Assembly: GCF_001570585.1 (NCBI RefSeq)
Contig: NZ_BBXF01000001.1
Coordinates: 1,047,691 to 1,111,690, forward strand
DNA from: Herbidospora daliensis
GTDB lineage: Bacteria > Actinomycetota > Actinomycetes > Streptosporangiales > Streptosporangiaceae
Direction of reading: 5' to 3'
Length of the DNA stretch: 64,000 nucleotides
The notes below the pieces were generated by a model. It was given only the letters and a program-made list of their open reading frames with translations. It had not been told where the DNA came from and did no database searches. Of the stretch, positions 42,250 through 49,862 are shown in pieces; the first letter of the stretch is position 1, and each line of letters begins with the position of its first letter. The translations under genes and the position numbers were made by a program.

Positions 42250-42834
42250 ATGAACGCCACGAACCGGCCGCCGAGGGGGCCACGCCCGATAAGGGTGAAC
42301 AAGCCCCAGCCTCGGCACCAGGTCGACGGGATCGAGCTGGTGACCAGGCCCATGACGCTCGACGACGCCCAGGGCGTCCGGGAGATGCACGAGAGGTGTT
42401 CTCCGGAGTCGCTGCGGTCGCGTTACTTCGGGCCGGTGCCGCGGCTCAGTGACGCGGTCATGCGGTTGTTCACCAATCCCGAGCGGGGGGTGACGCTGGT
42501 GACGCATCTGGCCGGGGAGCCGGGGCGCGTGGTCGCGATGACAAACCTGATGGACCTCGGGGCCGGGGAGGCCGAGGTGGCGATGCTGGTCGAGGACCGG
42601 TGGCAGGGGCGGGGGCTCGGGCGGGTGCTGATGCGGTGTGCGGTCGCGCTCGCGCCGTCGCGGCGGGCGCGGGTGATAACCGCCAGTGTGTACGCCACCA
42701 ACGCGCGCATGCTGGCGATTCTGGAGGGCGCGGGGGCCGAGAAGCCGTCGATGACCGGGTTGGTGCTCGACGTCCGGCTCCCGCTCGTCTCCTCCGATGT
42801 CAGCGCTGGAGCGTCAGGTGGGCCGTGTCGTTGA
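42250..42834 (+). CDS. GNAT family N-acetyltransferase
   Basis: A 194-residue acetyltransferase with a ~35-residue Pro/Arg-rich N-terminus, then a GNAT fold. It has the arm LVTRPMTLDDAQGVREMHERCSPESLRSRYFG, as in Pat-type/Rv0998-like acetyltransferase modules, and the acetyl-CoA loop LVEDRWQGRGLGRVLMR (R/Q-x-x-G-x-G/A). The beginning resembles the GNAT module of protein lysine acetyltransferases, but no cNMP-binding domain is present. The substrate is unknown. It starts at ATG 9 nt after a GGGGGG tract. Its 3' end overlaps the RNase HI gene by 35 bp. Confidence 0.85.
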   Translation: MNATNRPPRGPRPIRVNKPQPRHQVDGIELVTRPMTLDDAQGVREMHERCSPESLRSRYFGPVPRLSDAVMRLFTNPERGVTLVTHLAGEPGRVVAMTNLMDLGAGEAEVAMLVEDRWQGRGLGRVLMRCAVALAPSRRARVITASVYATNARMLAILEGAGAEKPSMTGLVLDVRLPLVSSDVSAGASGGPCR

Positions 42835-44002
42835 AGACGCGCAGCACCGACGGGCCGTCGCTGTAGTAGTCGATCGCCGACAGGCAGGCCAGGTCGAGGT
42901 GCATCCTGTAGAGCGCTTCGGGGGGCGCGTTCAGGGCGTACCTGACCAGCAGTTTGATCGGGGTCACGTGGGAGACGACCAGGACCGTCTCCCCGGGGTG
43001 GCCGGCCAGGATGCGTTCCCGTGCCCGTTGCACCCGGTGGCCGGCCGCGACGAAGCTCTCGCCGCCCGGCGGGGCAACCGCCGGGTCGGCCAGCCAGGCG
43101 TTCATCTCGTGGGGCCAGCGGTCTCTGATCTCGGCGAAGGTGCGGCCTTCCCAGGCGCCAAAGTCGGTCTCGCGCAGATCTTCGTCGACGTGGACGCGCA
43201 GGCCGGTGGCCTGGGCCACGGCCTCGGCCGTCTGGCGGGCGCGGCCCAGGGGGGACGACACGATGGCGTCGAGTTTCGCGCCGGCCAGCCGGGCGGCGGC
43301 CTTCTCGGCCTGGCTCTCGCCCAGTTCGGTGAGGGGCGGGTCGCCCAGGCCGGAGAAGCGTTTCTCGACGGAGAGAGCCGTCTGGCCGTGGCGCAGCAGG
43401 ACCAGCGTGGTGGCGACGCGGGTGGCGCCGGTCCACGCGTTGCCCGTCAGAACAGTCGTCTCAGCAGTCGTGTGAGCAGTCGTGTGAGCAGTCGTCTCAA
43501 CGGACTCCGGCGGCGGCCCTTCCCCACCCGGATCCGGACCCGGGTCGACGAACCGCGTCGTCGTATGCGTACTCGTACTCGTCCATTTTTCGCCACGTGC
43601 CGCCGCATCCATCGCTTCGTTGGCCAGCGCGTCGGCGTGGGTGTTGCGTTCGCGGGGGATCCACGTCCACGTCACGCGGAAGCGGCGGGCCAGTGCCGCC
43701 GCCTCGGTGGCCAGGGGCCGGAGGCCCTCGTTCTTGATCTTCCAGCGGCCGGCCATCTGCTCGATGACCAGCTTCGAGTCCATCCGGACCTCGACCGGGA
43801 CGCCGTCGAGGCCGAGGCCCGACAGCGCGGTCAGGCCGGCGATCAGGCCGCGGTATTCGGCCACGTTGTTGGTGGTCACGCCGATCGACTCTGCCGCCTC
43901 GGCGACGACCTCGCCGTCGGGGGCGTAGACGACCGCGCCGTAGCCCGCCGGGCCCGGGTTGCCCCGGGAGCCGCCGTCGGCCTCGATGGAGTAGGTCGTC
44001 AC
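42800..44002 (-). CDS. Bifunctional RNase HI / histidine (acid) phosphatase
   Basis: A 400-residue fusion corresponding to mycobacterial Rv2228c. The N-terminal RNase HI (1 to about 135) has catalytic D9 (EADGGSRGNPGP), E49 (VAEYRG), D75 (RMDSK) and a C-terminal Asp in THADALANEA. The C-terminal phosphoglycerate-mutase-like domain (about 205-400) begins LVLLRHGQT, with the His nucleophile, and ends VVSHVTPIK; the CobC-type activity would be alpha-ribazole phosphatase. The linker carries a Thr/Ala/His repeat. It starts at a GTG overlapping the zinc-ribbon stop. It removes RNA from RNA-DNA hybrids and has a presumed cobalamin role. Confidence 0.95.
   Translation of the reverse strand: MTTYSIEADGGSRGNPGPAGYGAVVYAPDGEVVAEAAESIGVTTNNVAEYRGLIAGLTALSGLGLDGVPVEVRMDSKLVIEQMAGRWKIKNEGLRPLATEAAALARRFRVTWTWIPRERNTHADALANEAMDAAARGEKWTSTSTHTTTRFVDPGPDPGGEGPPPESVETTAHTTAHTTAETTVLTGNAWTGATRVATTLVLLRHGQTALSVEKRFSGLGDPPLTELGESQAEKAAARLAGAKLDAIVSSPLGRARQTAEAVAQATGLRVHVDEDLRETDFGAWEGRTFAEIRDRWPHEMNAWLADPAVAPPGGESFVAAGHRVQRARERILAGHPGETVLVVSHVTPIKLLVRYALNAPPEALYRMHLDLACLSAIDYYSDGPSVLRVFNDTAHLTLQR
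43453..43500 (-). repeat. Four tandem 12-bp repeats in the RNase HI-phosphatase linker
   Basis: Four in-frame 12-nt units (CAGTCGTSTSAR on the plus strand) encode TTAH/TTAE-type tetrapeptides on the minus strand. They lie in the interdomain linker, so expansion or contraction would change linker length without disturbing the frame. Confidence 0.85.
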
Positions 44003-44739
44003 AGGCCCGACTCGTTGGTGCGGACCAGGATCCGGCGGCACTCCTCACACCGCACGACCTCGTCGGGCTTGGCGGCCCTGATGGCGTTCAGGTCGGCGAT
44101 CGACATGGTGGTGCGGCAGCCGAGGCAGCGGCCGCCGTGGAGGAGGGCGGCGCCGACGCCGCTGGACTCGCGCAGCTTCTCGTAGAGGGCGAGCAGGTCG
44201 GCGGGGATCTCGCCGGCGATCGTCTTGCGGCGGGCGGTGACCTCGGAGCCGTCCTTGTCGATCTCGGCGAAGGCGGTGTCGCGGCGGCTCTCGGCGCCGA
44301 CGAGGTCGGCGGTGATGGTCTCGCGTTCGCCGCGCAGGCCGTCGACGCGGGCGTCGGCCGTCTCGCGGCGTTCCATGATCTCCAGCACGACCTCTTCGAG
44401 GTCGCCCTGGCGGCGGTGCAGCGAGGCGATCTCGGACTGGAGGCCGGCCAGGTCGCGCGGGGAGGAGACGGCGCCGGAGTCGAGGCGCTTCTGGTCGCGT
44501 TCGGCCCGCTGGCGCACGGCGTCGACGTCGGACTCGGCCTTCGACTGCTCGCGGCCCAGGTCGGCGGCCTCGGTCTCGGCGGCGATGATCTGGGTGGCGA
44601 TCTGGGCGAGGCGTTTGCTCAGGTCGTCGATGCCGGCCAGTTCGGGGAGGGTGCGGCGGCGGTGGCGGAGCCGGTCGAGGGCTGCGTCTTGCTCAGCCAG
44701 GTCAAGGAGGCGCTTCTGTGCGTCCGGTGCTGCTTTCAT
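43999..44739 (-). CDS. CT398-like coiled-coil C4 zinc-ribbon protein
   Basis: A 246-residue protein. Residues 1 to about 180 form a long antiparallel coiled coil (heptads in AETEAADLGREQSKAESDVDAVRQR). The C-terminal zinc ribbon has CLGC and CEEC, about 33 residues apart. This is the CT398/DUF164 family (mycobacterial Rv2229c), often next to RNase HI and Nif3 as here. It has been linked to secretion or flagellar assembly elsewhere and is otherwise uncharacterised in actinobacteria. It overlaps the RNase HI start by 4 bp and follows the Nif3 gene by 2 bp. Confidence 0.93.
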   Translation of the reverse strand: MKAAPDAQKRLLDLAEQDAALDRLRHRRRTLPELAGIDDLSKRLAQIATQIIAAETEAADLGREQSKAESDVDAVRQRAERDQKRLDSGAVSSPRDLAGLQSEIASLHRRQGDLEEVVLEIMERRETADARVDGLRGERETITADLVGAESRRDTAFAEIDKDGSEVTARRKTIAGEIPADLLALYEKLRESSGVGAALLHGGRCLGCRTTMSIADLNAIRAAKPDEVVRCEECRRILVRTNESGL

Positions 44740-44741
44740 CC

Positions 44742-45572
44742 CTATCCTCGCTGTGCTGTTGTGGTCCAGGCGTCGGTGACCCTCTCGGAGACGCGCGCCT
44801 CCACATTATTGCCCGTCGCCGCGAGAGCCTGGGTCAGTCGTTCGGCGGCATCGGCCAGCCACGGCCACTCGGTCGCCCAGTGGGCGGCGTCGATCAGGGC
44901 GGGGCCGTCGTCCTCGGCGTACTCGCTGGCGGGGTGGTGGCGCAGGTCGGCGGTGAGGAACACGTCGACGGCGGCCCGCCTGGCCGCTCTGAGCAGGGAG
45001 TCTCCGGCACCGCCGGAGACCGCGACGGTCTTGACCAGGCGGTCGAGGTCGCCGGAGACGCGCAGGCCGCCGGCGGTGCGGGGCAGGCCGTGGGCGGCCA
45101 GGGCGGCGAACTTGGCCAGCGTCATCGACACCGGCAGCTGCCCCACCCGGCCCAGGCCCAGGTTCGGGCGGTCGGGCATCGGGACCAGCGGGCGCAGCGG
45201 GCCGGTGAGGCCGACCGCGCGGGCCAGCGCGTCGGAGACGCCGGGGTCGGCGACGTCGGCGTTGGTGTGGGCGGTGTAGAGGCCGACGCCGGCCCTGATC
45301 AGGCGGTGGACGATCCGGCCCTTGGCGGTGGTGGCGGCGACCGAGGTGACGCCCTTGAGGTAGAGGGGGTGGTGGGTGACGATCAGGTCGGCACCCCAGT
45401 CGAGGGCCTCCTCGGCGACGGCGGTCACCGGGTCGACGGCGAACAGCACCTTGCCCACCGGCTGGGCGGGGTCGCCGCAGACGAGGCCGACGGCGTCCCA
45501 CGATTCCGCGGTGGCGGGGTCGTAGGCCGACTCCAGCGTGCGAATGACCGTTTGCAGGGTGGTCTCAGTCAC
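44742..45572 (-). CDS. Nif3-like dinuclear metal centre protein
   Basis: A 276-residue protein of the Nif3/YqfO/GTP cyclohydrolase-I type 2 family. Metal ligands are seen in IVTHHPLYLKG (His-His) and the C-terminal Asp/His-Glu region (ALIDAAHWATEWPW). The N-terminus has SWDAVGLVCGDP, typical of the family. Members bind two divalent metals and form toroidal hexamers. It is the first gene of the conserved three-gene operon Nif3, zinc ribbon, RNase HI-phosphatase. The GTG start is 6 nt after TAACCT. Confidence 0.94.
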   Translation of the reverse strand: MTETTLQTVIRTLESAYDPATAESWDAVGLVCGDPAQPVGKVLFAVDPVTAVAEEALDWGADLIVTHHPLYLKGVTSVAATTAKGRIVHRLIRAGVGLYTAHTNADVADPGVSDALARAVGLTGPLRPLVPMPDRPNLGLGRVGQLPVSMTLAKFAALAAHGLPRTAGGLRVSGDLDRLVKTVAVSGGAGDSLLRAARRAAVDVFLTADLRHHPASEYAEDDGPALIDAAHWATEWPWLADAAERLTQALAATGNNVEARVSERVTDAWTTTAQRG

Positions 45573-45578
45573 CCTGGG

Positions 45579-45584
45579 AGGTTA
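45579..45584 (-). promoter_or_regulatory. -10 hexamer TAACCT, leaderless start of the Nif3 operon
   Basis: TAACCT on the minus strand is followed by 6 nt and the GTG at 45572. It lies in the 38-bp gap shared with the divergent monooxygenase gene. Confidence 0.5.
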
Positions 45585-45597
45585 CCGGCCCCCGGGT

Positions 45598-45603
45598 TAG
45601 CGT
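45598..45603 (+). promoter_or_regulatory. -10 hexamer TAGCGT, leaderless start of the monooxygenase gene
   Basis: TAGCGT is followed by 7 nt and the ATG at 45611, back to back with the Nif3 promoter. Confidence 0.5.
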
Positions 45604-45610
45604 GGACTCC

Positions 45611-47032
45611 ATGCGCGTCGCCATCGTCGGAGCCGGGTTCGGCGGCCTGTGCATGGCCGTGAAACTGGCGCACAGAGGGATCCCCCACGTCGTCTTCGAG
45701 AAGGGCCCCGGGGTCGGCGGGACCTGGCGGGACAACACCTATCCGGGGGCGGGCTGCGACATCCCCTCCCACCTCTACTCCTATTCCTTCGAGCCCTACA
45801 GCGACTGGTCGCGGAGGTATCCGGGCCAGCCCGAGATCCTCGCCTACCTGGAGATGATCGCGGCCAAGCACGGGATCAGGCCCCGGTTCGGCACCGAGGT
45901 GAGCGAGCTCGCCCACGACGGCGCGGGCTGGCTGGTGACCACGCCCGGGTCGGTCGAGCGGTTCGACGTGGTGGTCACCGCCGTCGGGCAGCTCAACCGG
46001 CCCCACGTGCCCGCCCTCACGGGGGCCGAGACGTTCGCGGGCGACGCCTTCCACTCGGCCCGCTGGGCCGGCCGCGACCTGGCGGGGCGGCGGGTTGCCG
46101 TCATCGGCACGGGCTCCTCGGCGGCCCAGCTCATCCCGCCGGTGGCCGAGACCGCCGCGCACGTCGACGTCTACCAGCGCACCCCCAACTGGGTGCTGCC
46201 GAAGGCCGACGCCGTGTTCGAGCCGCTGACCAGGGCAGCCTTCAGATGGGTGCCGGGGGCCCATCGGGCGTACCGGCGATGGCTCTTCGACTACGTCGAG
46301 AAGACGTTCTGGCCCGCGCTGGTCGGCGGGTGGAGCAGCGACCTGGTCAGGCAGCGGGGGCTTTCGCACCTGCGCCGCCAGGTGCCCGATCCGGCGCTGC
46401 GCCGCGCGCTGACCCCCGGCTATCCGCCCGGCTGCAAGCGGGTGGTCTTCGACAGCCTCTTCTATCCGGCGCTGACCAGGCCCAATGTCGACCTGGTCAC
46501 CGAGCCGATCGTCCGGATCGCCCCCGAAGGGGTGGAGACGCCCTCCGGGCTCAGAAGAACCGACGCCATCGTGTACGCCACCGGCTTCCACTCCACCGAG
46601 TTCCTGATGCCGATGGCCGTCACCAACGCCGCCGGCCGCGACCTGCACGACCAGTGGAAGGACGGCGCCGAGGCCTACCTGGGCCTGGCCGCCCCCGGCT
46701 TCCCCAACCTGTTCTTCCTGTACGGCCCCAACACCAACCTGGGCCACAACTCCATCGTCTACATGCTGGAGGCCCAGGTCGGCTACGTGATGGGCTGCCT
46801 CGACCTGATCGCCCGGCGGGGCCAGATGGAGGTGACGGAGGGGGCGCTGTCGGCGTACACGAGCGCTCTGAACAGGGCACTGGCCGCCACGGTCTGGAAC
46901 CGCGACTGCCACAGCTGGTACAAGACGGAGAGCGGGAGGATCACCACCAACTGGCCGCGGACCGCCCGCGAATACGGGCGGCTCACCCGGCGTCCCAGGC
47001 CAGGGGCATACAAGTTCGGGGCGGGGCGGTAA
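45611..47032 (+). CDS. Flavin-containing (Baeyer-Villiger-type) monooxygenase
   Basis: A 473-residue class B flavoprotein monooxygenase. FAD loop VAIVGAGFGGLCMAV at the N-terminus, the GGTWRDNTYPGAGCD block, NADPH loop VAVIGTGSSAAQ (about 165), and the BVMO fingerprint F-x-G-x-x-x-H-S-x-x-W (FAGDAFHSARW) between them. It inserts oxygen into ketones or hydroxylates N/S atoms using NADPH and O2. The natural substrate is unknown. It is first in a plus-strand series with two peptidases and a GNAT protein; the gap to the dipeptidase gene is 36 bp, which has its own strong ribosome-binding site. Confidence 0.93.
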   Translation: MRVAIVGAGFGGLCMAVKLAHRGIPHVVFEKGPGVGGTWRDNTYPGAGCDIPSHLYSYSFEPYSDWSRRYPGQPEILAYLEMIAAKHGIRPRFGTEVSELAHDGAGWLVTTPGSVERFDVVVTAVGQLNRPHVPALTGAETFAGDAFHSARWAGRDLAGRRVAVIGTGSSAAQLIPPVAETAAHVDVYQRTPNWVLPKADAVFEPLTRAAFRWVPGAHRAYRRWLFDYVEKTFWPALVGGWSSDLVRQRGLSHLRRQVPDPALRRALTPGYPPGCKRVVFDSLFYPALTRPNVDLVTEPIVRIAPEGVETPSGLRRTDAIVYATGFHSTEFLMPMAVTNAAGRDLHDQWKDGAEAYLGLAAPGFPNLFFLYGPNTNLGHNSIVYMLEAQVGYVMGCLDLIARRGQMEVTEGALSAYTSALNRALAATVWNRDCHSWYKTESGRITTNWPRTAREYGRLTRRPRPGAYKFGAGR

Positions 47033-47068
47033 CGTCCGGTAGACGCTTTCCCCGGAAGGAGCCCCGCC

Positions 47069-48091
47069 ATGCTGCACTTCGACGCGGTGGTGGCCGACAC
47101 CCACAACGACCTGCTGATGTCCGTGGCCCCCCGCCCGCCGAAACAGTGGGCCCGGTACTTCCGCGACACCTGGCTCCCCCAGCTCACCGAGGGCGGGGTG
47201 GACGTCCAGGTGCTGCCGGTGTTCATCGACGACTGGTACCGCCCCGAGGGCGCGCTGCGGCAGACCCTCCGCATGATCGAGGCCGCCCACGTGATCGCGG
47301 CCGAGGTCGACGAGGTGCGCCTGTGCCTCGACGGCGCCGAGATCGACGCCGCCCTGGCCGATGGAAGGATCGCGCTGGTGCTGGCCCTGGAGAGCATGCC
47401 GGGCCTCGACGCCAGCGTGGAGCTCATCCCGACGCTGCACCGGCTCGGCGTGCGGGTCGCCTCGATCGCCCACTGGGGCCGCACGCCCCTGGCCGACGGC
47501 AGCGGCGAGGACGCCACCGGCTCGCGGCTGACCGCGGCGGGCGTCGAGGCGCTGGCGACCATGGAGGAGCTGGGAATCGTCTTCGACGTGTCCCATCTGG
47601 GCGCCTCCGGCGTCGCCCACGTGCTGGAACTGGCCCGGCGGCCGGTGATGGCGACCCACTCCTCGGCGCGGGCGCTGCTCGACCACCACCGCAACCTCAC
47701 CGACGACCAGCTCAGGGGCGTCGCCGCCACCGGCGGCGTGATCTGCGTGAACTTCCTGCCGGCGTTCCTCACCGAGCATCCGCGCCGGGTCACGGTCGAC
47801 GACCTGGTCGACCACATCGCCCACATCGCCTCGGTGGCCGGCATCGAGCACGTGGGCCTCGGCCCCGACTTCATCCGCGAGGTGCTCCACGACGTGACCC
47901 CGCCCTGCTGCGAGCCCTCGAAGTCGGGCGTCGACGTCGACGCGGTGATCCCCGACCTCGACGGCCCGCGCGGCCTGCCGCTGGTGACCGAGGCGCTGGA
48001 GAAGCACGGCTTCGCCCCCGAGGAGATCCGGCTGATCCTGGGCGAGAACGTCATGCGCCTGTTCCGCGCCGAGCTGGGAGTGCGCCGGTGA
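47069..48091 (+). CDS. M19 family membrane-type dipeptidase
   Basis: A 340-residue zinc dipeptidase (renal dipeptidase family). Metal ligands: DTHND near the N-terminus (H and D), Glu in ALESMPG, and His in VFDVSHLG and ATHSSARAL. The C-terminal HVGLGPDF and ILGENVMRLF are characteristic. It hydrolyses dipeptides, including some with D-residues at the C-terminal position, and is soluble here (no signal peptide). GGAAGGAG precedes the ATG. Its stop overlaps the next gene's GTG by 4 bp, so it is translationally coupled to the M20 peptidase. Confidence 0.94.
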   Translation: MLHFDAVVADTHNDLLMSVAPRPPKQWARYFRDTWLPQLTEGGVDVQVLPVFIDDWYRPEGALRQTLRMIEAAHVIAAEVDEVRLCLDGAEIDAALADGRIALVLALESMPGLDASVELIPTLHRLGVRVASIAHWGRTPLADGSGEDATGSRLTAAGVEALATMEELGIVFDVSHLGASGVAHVLELARRPVMATHSSARALLDHHRNLTDDQLRGVAATGGVICVNFLPAFLTEHPRRVTVDDLVDHIAHIASVAGIEHVGLGPDFIREVLHDVTPPCCEPSKSGVDVDAVIPDLDGPRGLPLVTEALEKHGFAPEEIRLILGENVMRLFRAELGVRR

Positions 48092-49191
48092 ACCTCGACG
48101 AGATGGTCGGCGACCTGGAGGAACTGGTCGGCTGCGAGTCGTTCTCGGCCGACCACGCGGCGGTGGCGAAGAGCGCCGAGGTGGTCGCCGAGGTCGGGGC
48201 CCGCCGGTTGGGCGCGGCCCCCGAGCGGGTGACCGTCCGGGGGGTGTCGCATCTGAAGTGGACGTTCGGTCAGCCCCGCGTGCTGCTGCTCGGCCACCAC
48301 GACACGGTCTGGCCGGTCGGCACCCTGCGCGACATGCCGTGGAGCTGCCGCGACGGCATCGCGCGGGGGCCGGGCGTCTTCGACATGAAGGCCGGGCTGG
48401 TGCAGCTCTTCCACGCCCTGTCGGGCCTGCCGTCCCTCGACGGGGTGTCGGTGCTGGTCGTGGGCGACGAGGAGCTCGGCTCCCCCACCTCGCAACCGCT
48501 GATCGAGGAGGCCGCGCGGGGCCTGCGCGCCGCGTTCGTCCTGGAGGCCAGCGCCGACGGCGGGGCGCTGAAACTGGCGCGCAAGGGCATCTCCCGGTAC
48601 GAACTCCTGGTGCACGGCCGGGCCGCCCACGCCGGCCTCGAACCGGAGAAGGGCGCCAACGCCGGAATCGAGCTGGCGCACCAGATCATCGCCATCACGC
48701 GGATCGCCGGGAACGTGGCGTCGTCGTCCCAACCGGGGTCGTTGTCGGTGACGCCGACGCTGATGTCGGCCGGCACGTCCACGAACACCATCCCCGCCCT
48801 CGGGCGGGTGGCGATCGACGTGCGGGTGCCCGACGTCGCCTCCCAGCAGCGGGTCGACGAGCTGATGCGGGCGCTCACCCCGGTCGTCGAGGGCACCCGG
48901 CTCGAACTGCTGGGCGGCCCGAACCGGCCGCCCTTCGACGGCGAGGCGTCGGCCGCCCTGTTCGAACGGGCCGTGGCGATCGCCGCCGGGCTGGGCATGC
49001 CCCCGCTGACCGGGGTGTCGGTCGGCGGCGCCTCCGACGGCAACTTCACCGCCGGGGTCGGCACCCCCACCCTCGACGGCCTGGGCGCCCTCGGCGGCGG
49101 CGCGCACGCGCCCGAGGAGCACGTCCTGGTGGAGCACATGCCCATCAGGGCCCGGCTGCTGACGGAACTGGTGCGGTCGGTGCTGGCGTGA
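48088..49191 (+). CDS. M20 family metallopeptidase (carboxypeptidase G2-like)
   Basis: A 367-residue zinc hydrolase of the M20 family. Metal ligands appear in order: LLGHHDTVWPVG (His, Asp), GVFDMKAGL (bridging Asp), GDEELGS (catalytic Glu-Glu), a Glu in VLEASADGG, and the dimerisation-domain His in GRAAHAGLEPEKG. Most similar to CPG2/ArgE-type enzymes removing C-terminal Glu or N-acyl groups. It starts at a GTG overlapping the dipeptidase stop and is itself coupled to the GNAT gene, making a three-gene peptide-processing unit. Confidence 0.94.
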   Translation: MNLDEMVGDLEELVGCESFSADHAAVAKSAEVVAEVGARRLGAAPERVTVRGVSHLKWTFGQPRVLLLGHHDTVWPVGTLRDMPWSCRDGIARGPGVFDMKAGLVQLFHALSGLPSLDGVSVLVVGDEELGSPTSQPLIEEAARGLRAAFVLEASADGGALKLARKGISRYELLVHGRAAHAGLEPEKGANAGIELAHQIIAITRIAGNVASSSQPGSLSVTPTLMSAGTSTNTIPALGRVAIDVRVPDVASQQRVDELMRALTPVVEGTRLELLGGPNRPPFDGEASAALFERAVAIAAGLGMPPLTGVSVGGASDGNFTAGVGTPTLDGLGALGGGAHAPEEHVLVEHMPIRARLLTELVRSVLA

Positions 49192-49862
49192 TCGTGCGGG
49201 AGCTGACCACCCTGGCCGAGTTCGAGGCGCTCCACGGGGTGTTCGACGAGATCTGGCGGCCCGACCCGGCCAACCCTCCGGTGACCGTGGAGCTGATGCG
49301 GGCCTTCTCCCACGCGGGCAACTACGTGGCGGGGGCCTTCGTCGACGGACGGCTGGCCGGCGGGTCGGTCGGCTTCTGCTCCCCACCCCGCGAGGCGACC
49401 CTGCACTCCCACGTGACCGGGGTGGTCGCTCCGGGTGCCGGGCTGGCGCTGAAGCGCCACCAGCGGTCGTGGGCGCTGGCCCGCGGCATCGCCACGATCA
49501 CGTGGACGTTCGACCCGCTGGTCCGCCGCAACGCCTACTTCAACCTGGTGAAACTGGGCGCCCGGCCGGAGCGCTACTACGAGAACTTCTACGGCGAGAT
49601 GGCCGACGGGGTGAACGCGGGCGACGAGTCCGACCGGGTGCTGGCGGTGTGGCGGCTCACCGACCCCCGGCCGGCCGACGACGGCGTGGTCGTGGTCGCG
49701 CTGCCGGAGGACATCGAACGGCTGCGGCGCGACGACCCGGCCGAGGCGCGGCGGTGGCGGCTGACCGTCCGGGAGGAACTGGGCGGGCGGCTGCGCGACG
49801 GGTGGCGGGTGACCGGGTTCCGCGACGGCGGCTACGTGCTGGCGTCGCCCCCGGCCAGGTAG
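49188..49862 (+). CDS. GNAT-like protein (COG3375 type)
   Basis: A 224-residue predicted acetyltransferase starting at a GTG overlapping the M20 stop. It contains AGAFVDGRLAGGSVGF, LHSHVTGVVAPGAGLALKRHQRSWALARGI and TWTFDPLVRRNAYFNLVKLGA, the signature of the COG3375 family. This family often neighbours peptidases and o-succinylbenzoate-synthase-like N-acylamino acid racemases. The acetyl-CoA loop is weak, so activity is uncertain. Its last 31 bp overlap the convergent acyl-CoA synthetase gene. It is the third gene of the dipeptidase-M20-GNAT unit. Confidence 0.85.
   Translation: MIVRELTTLAEFEALHGVFDEIWRPDPANPPVTVELMRAFSHAGNYVAGAFVDGRLAGGSVGFCSPPREATLHSHVTGVVAPGAGLALKRHQRSWALARGIATITWTFDPLVRRNAYFNLVKLGARPERYYENFYGEMADGVNAGDESDRVLAVWRLTDPRPADDGVVVVALPEDIERLRRDDPAEARRWRLTVREELGGRLRDGWRVTGFRDGGYVLASPPAR

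Noticed and set aside
43453-43500. Possible CRISPR or regulatory repeat.
   Set aside because: Only four directly abutting 12-bp units with no spacers, in frame inside a protein linker.
45649-49191. A very long plus-strand open frame covering the monooxygenase and dipeptidase genes and joining the M20 gene.
   Set aside because: Only its last part (from 48088) has family similarity; the rest is Arg/Gly/Pro-rich out-of-frame reading of better-supported genes. It is not a fusion protein.
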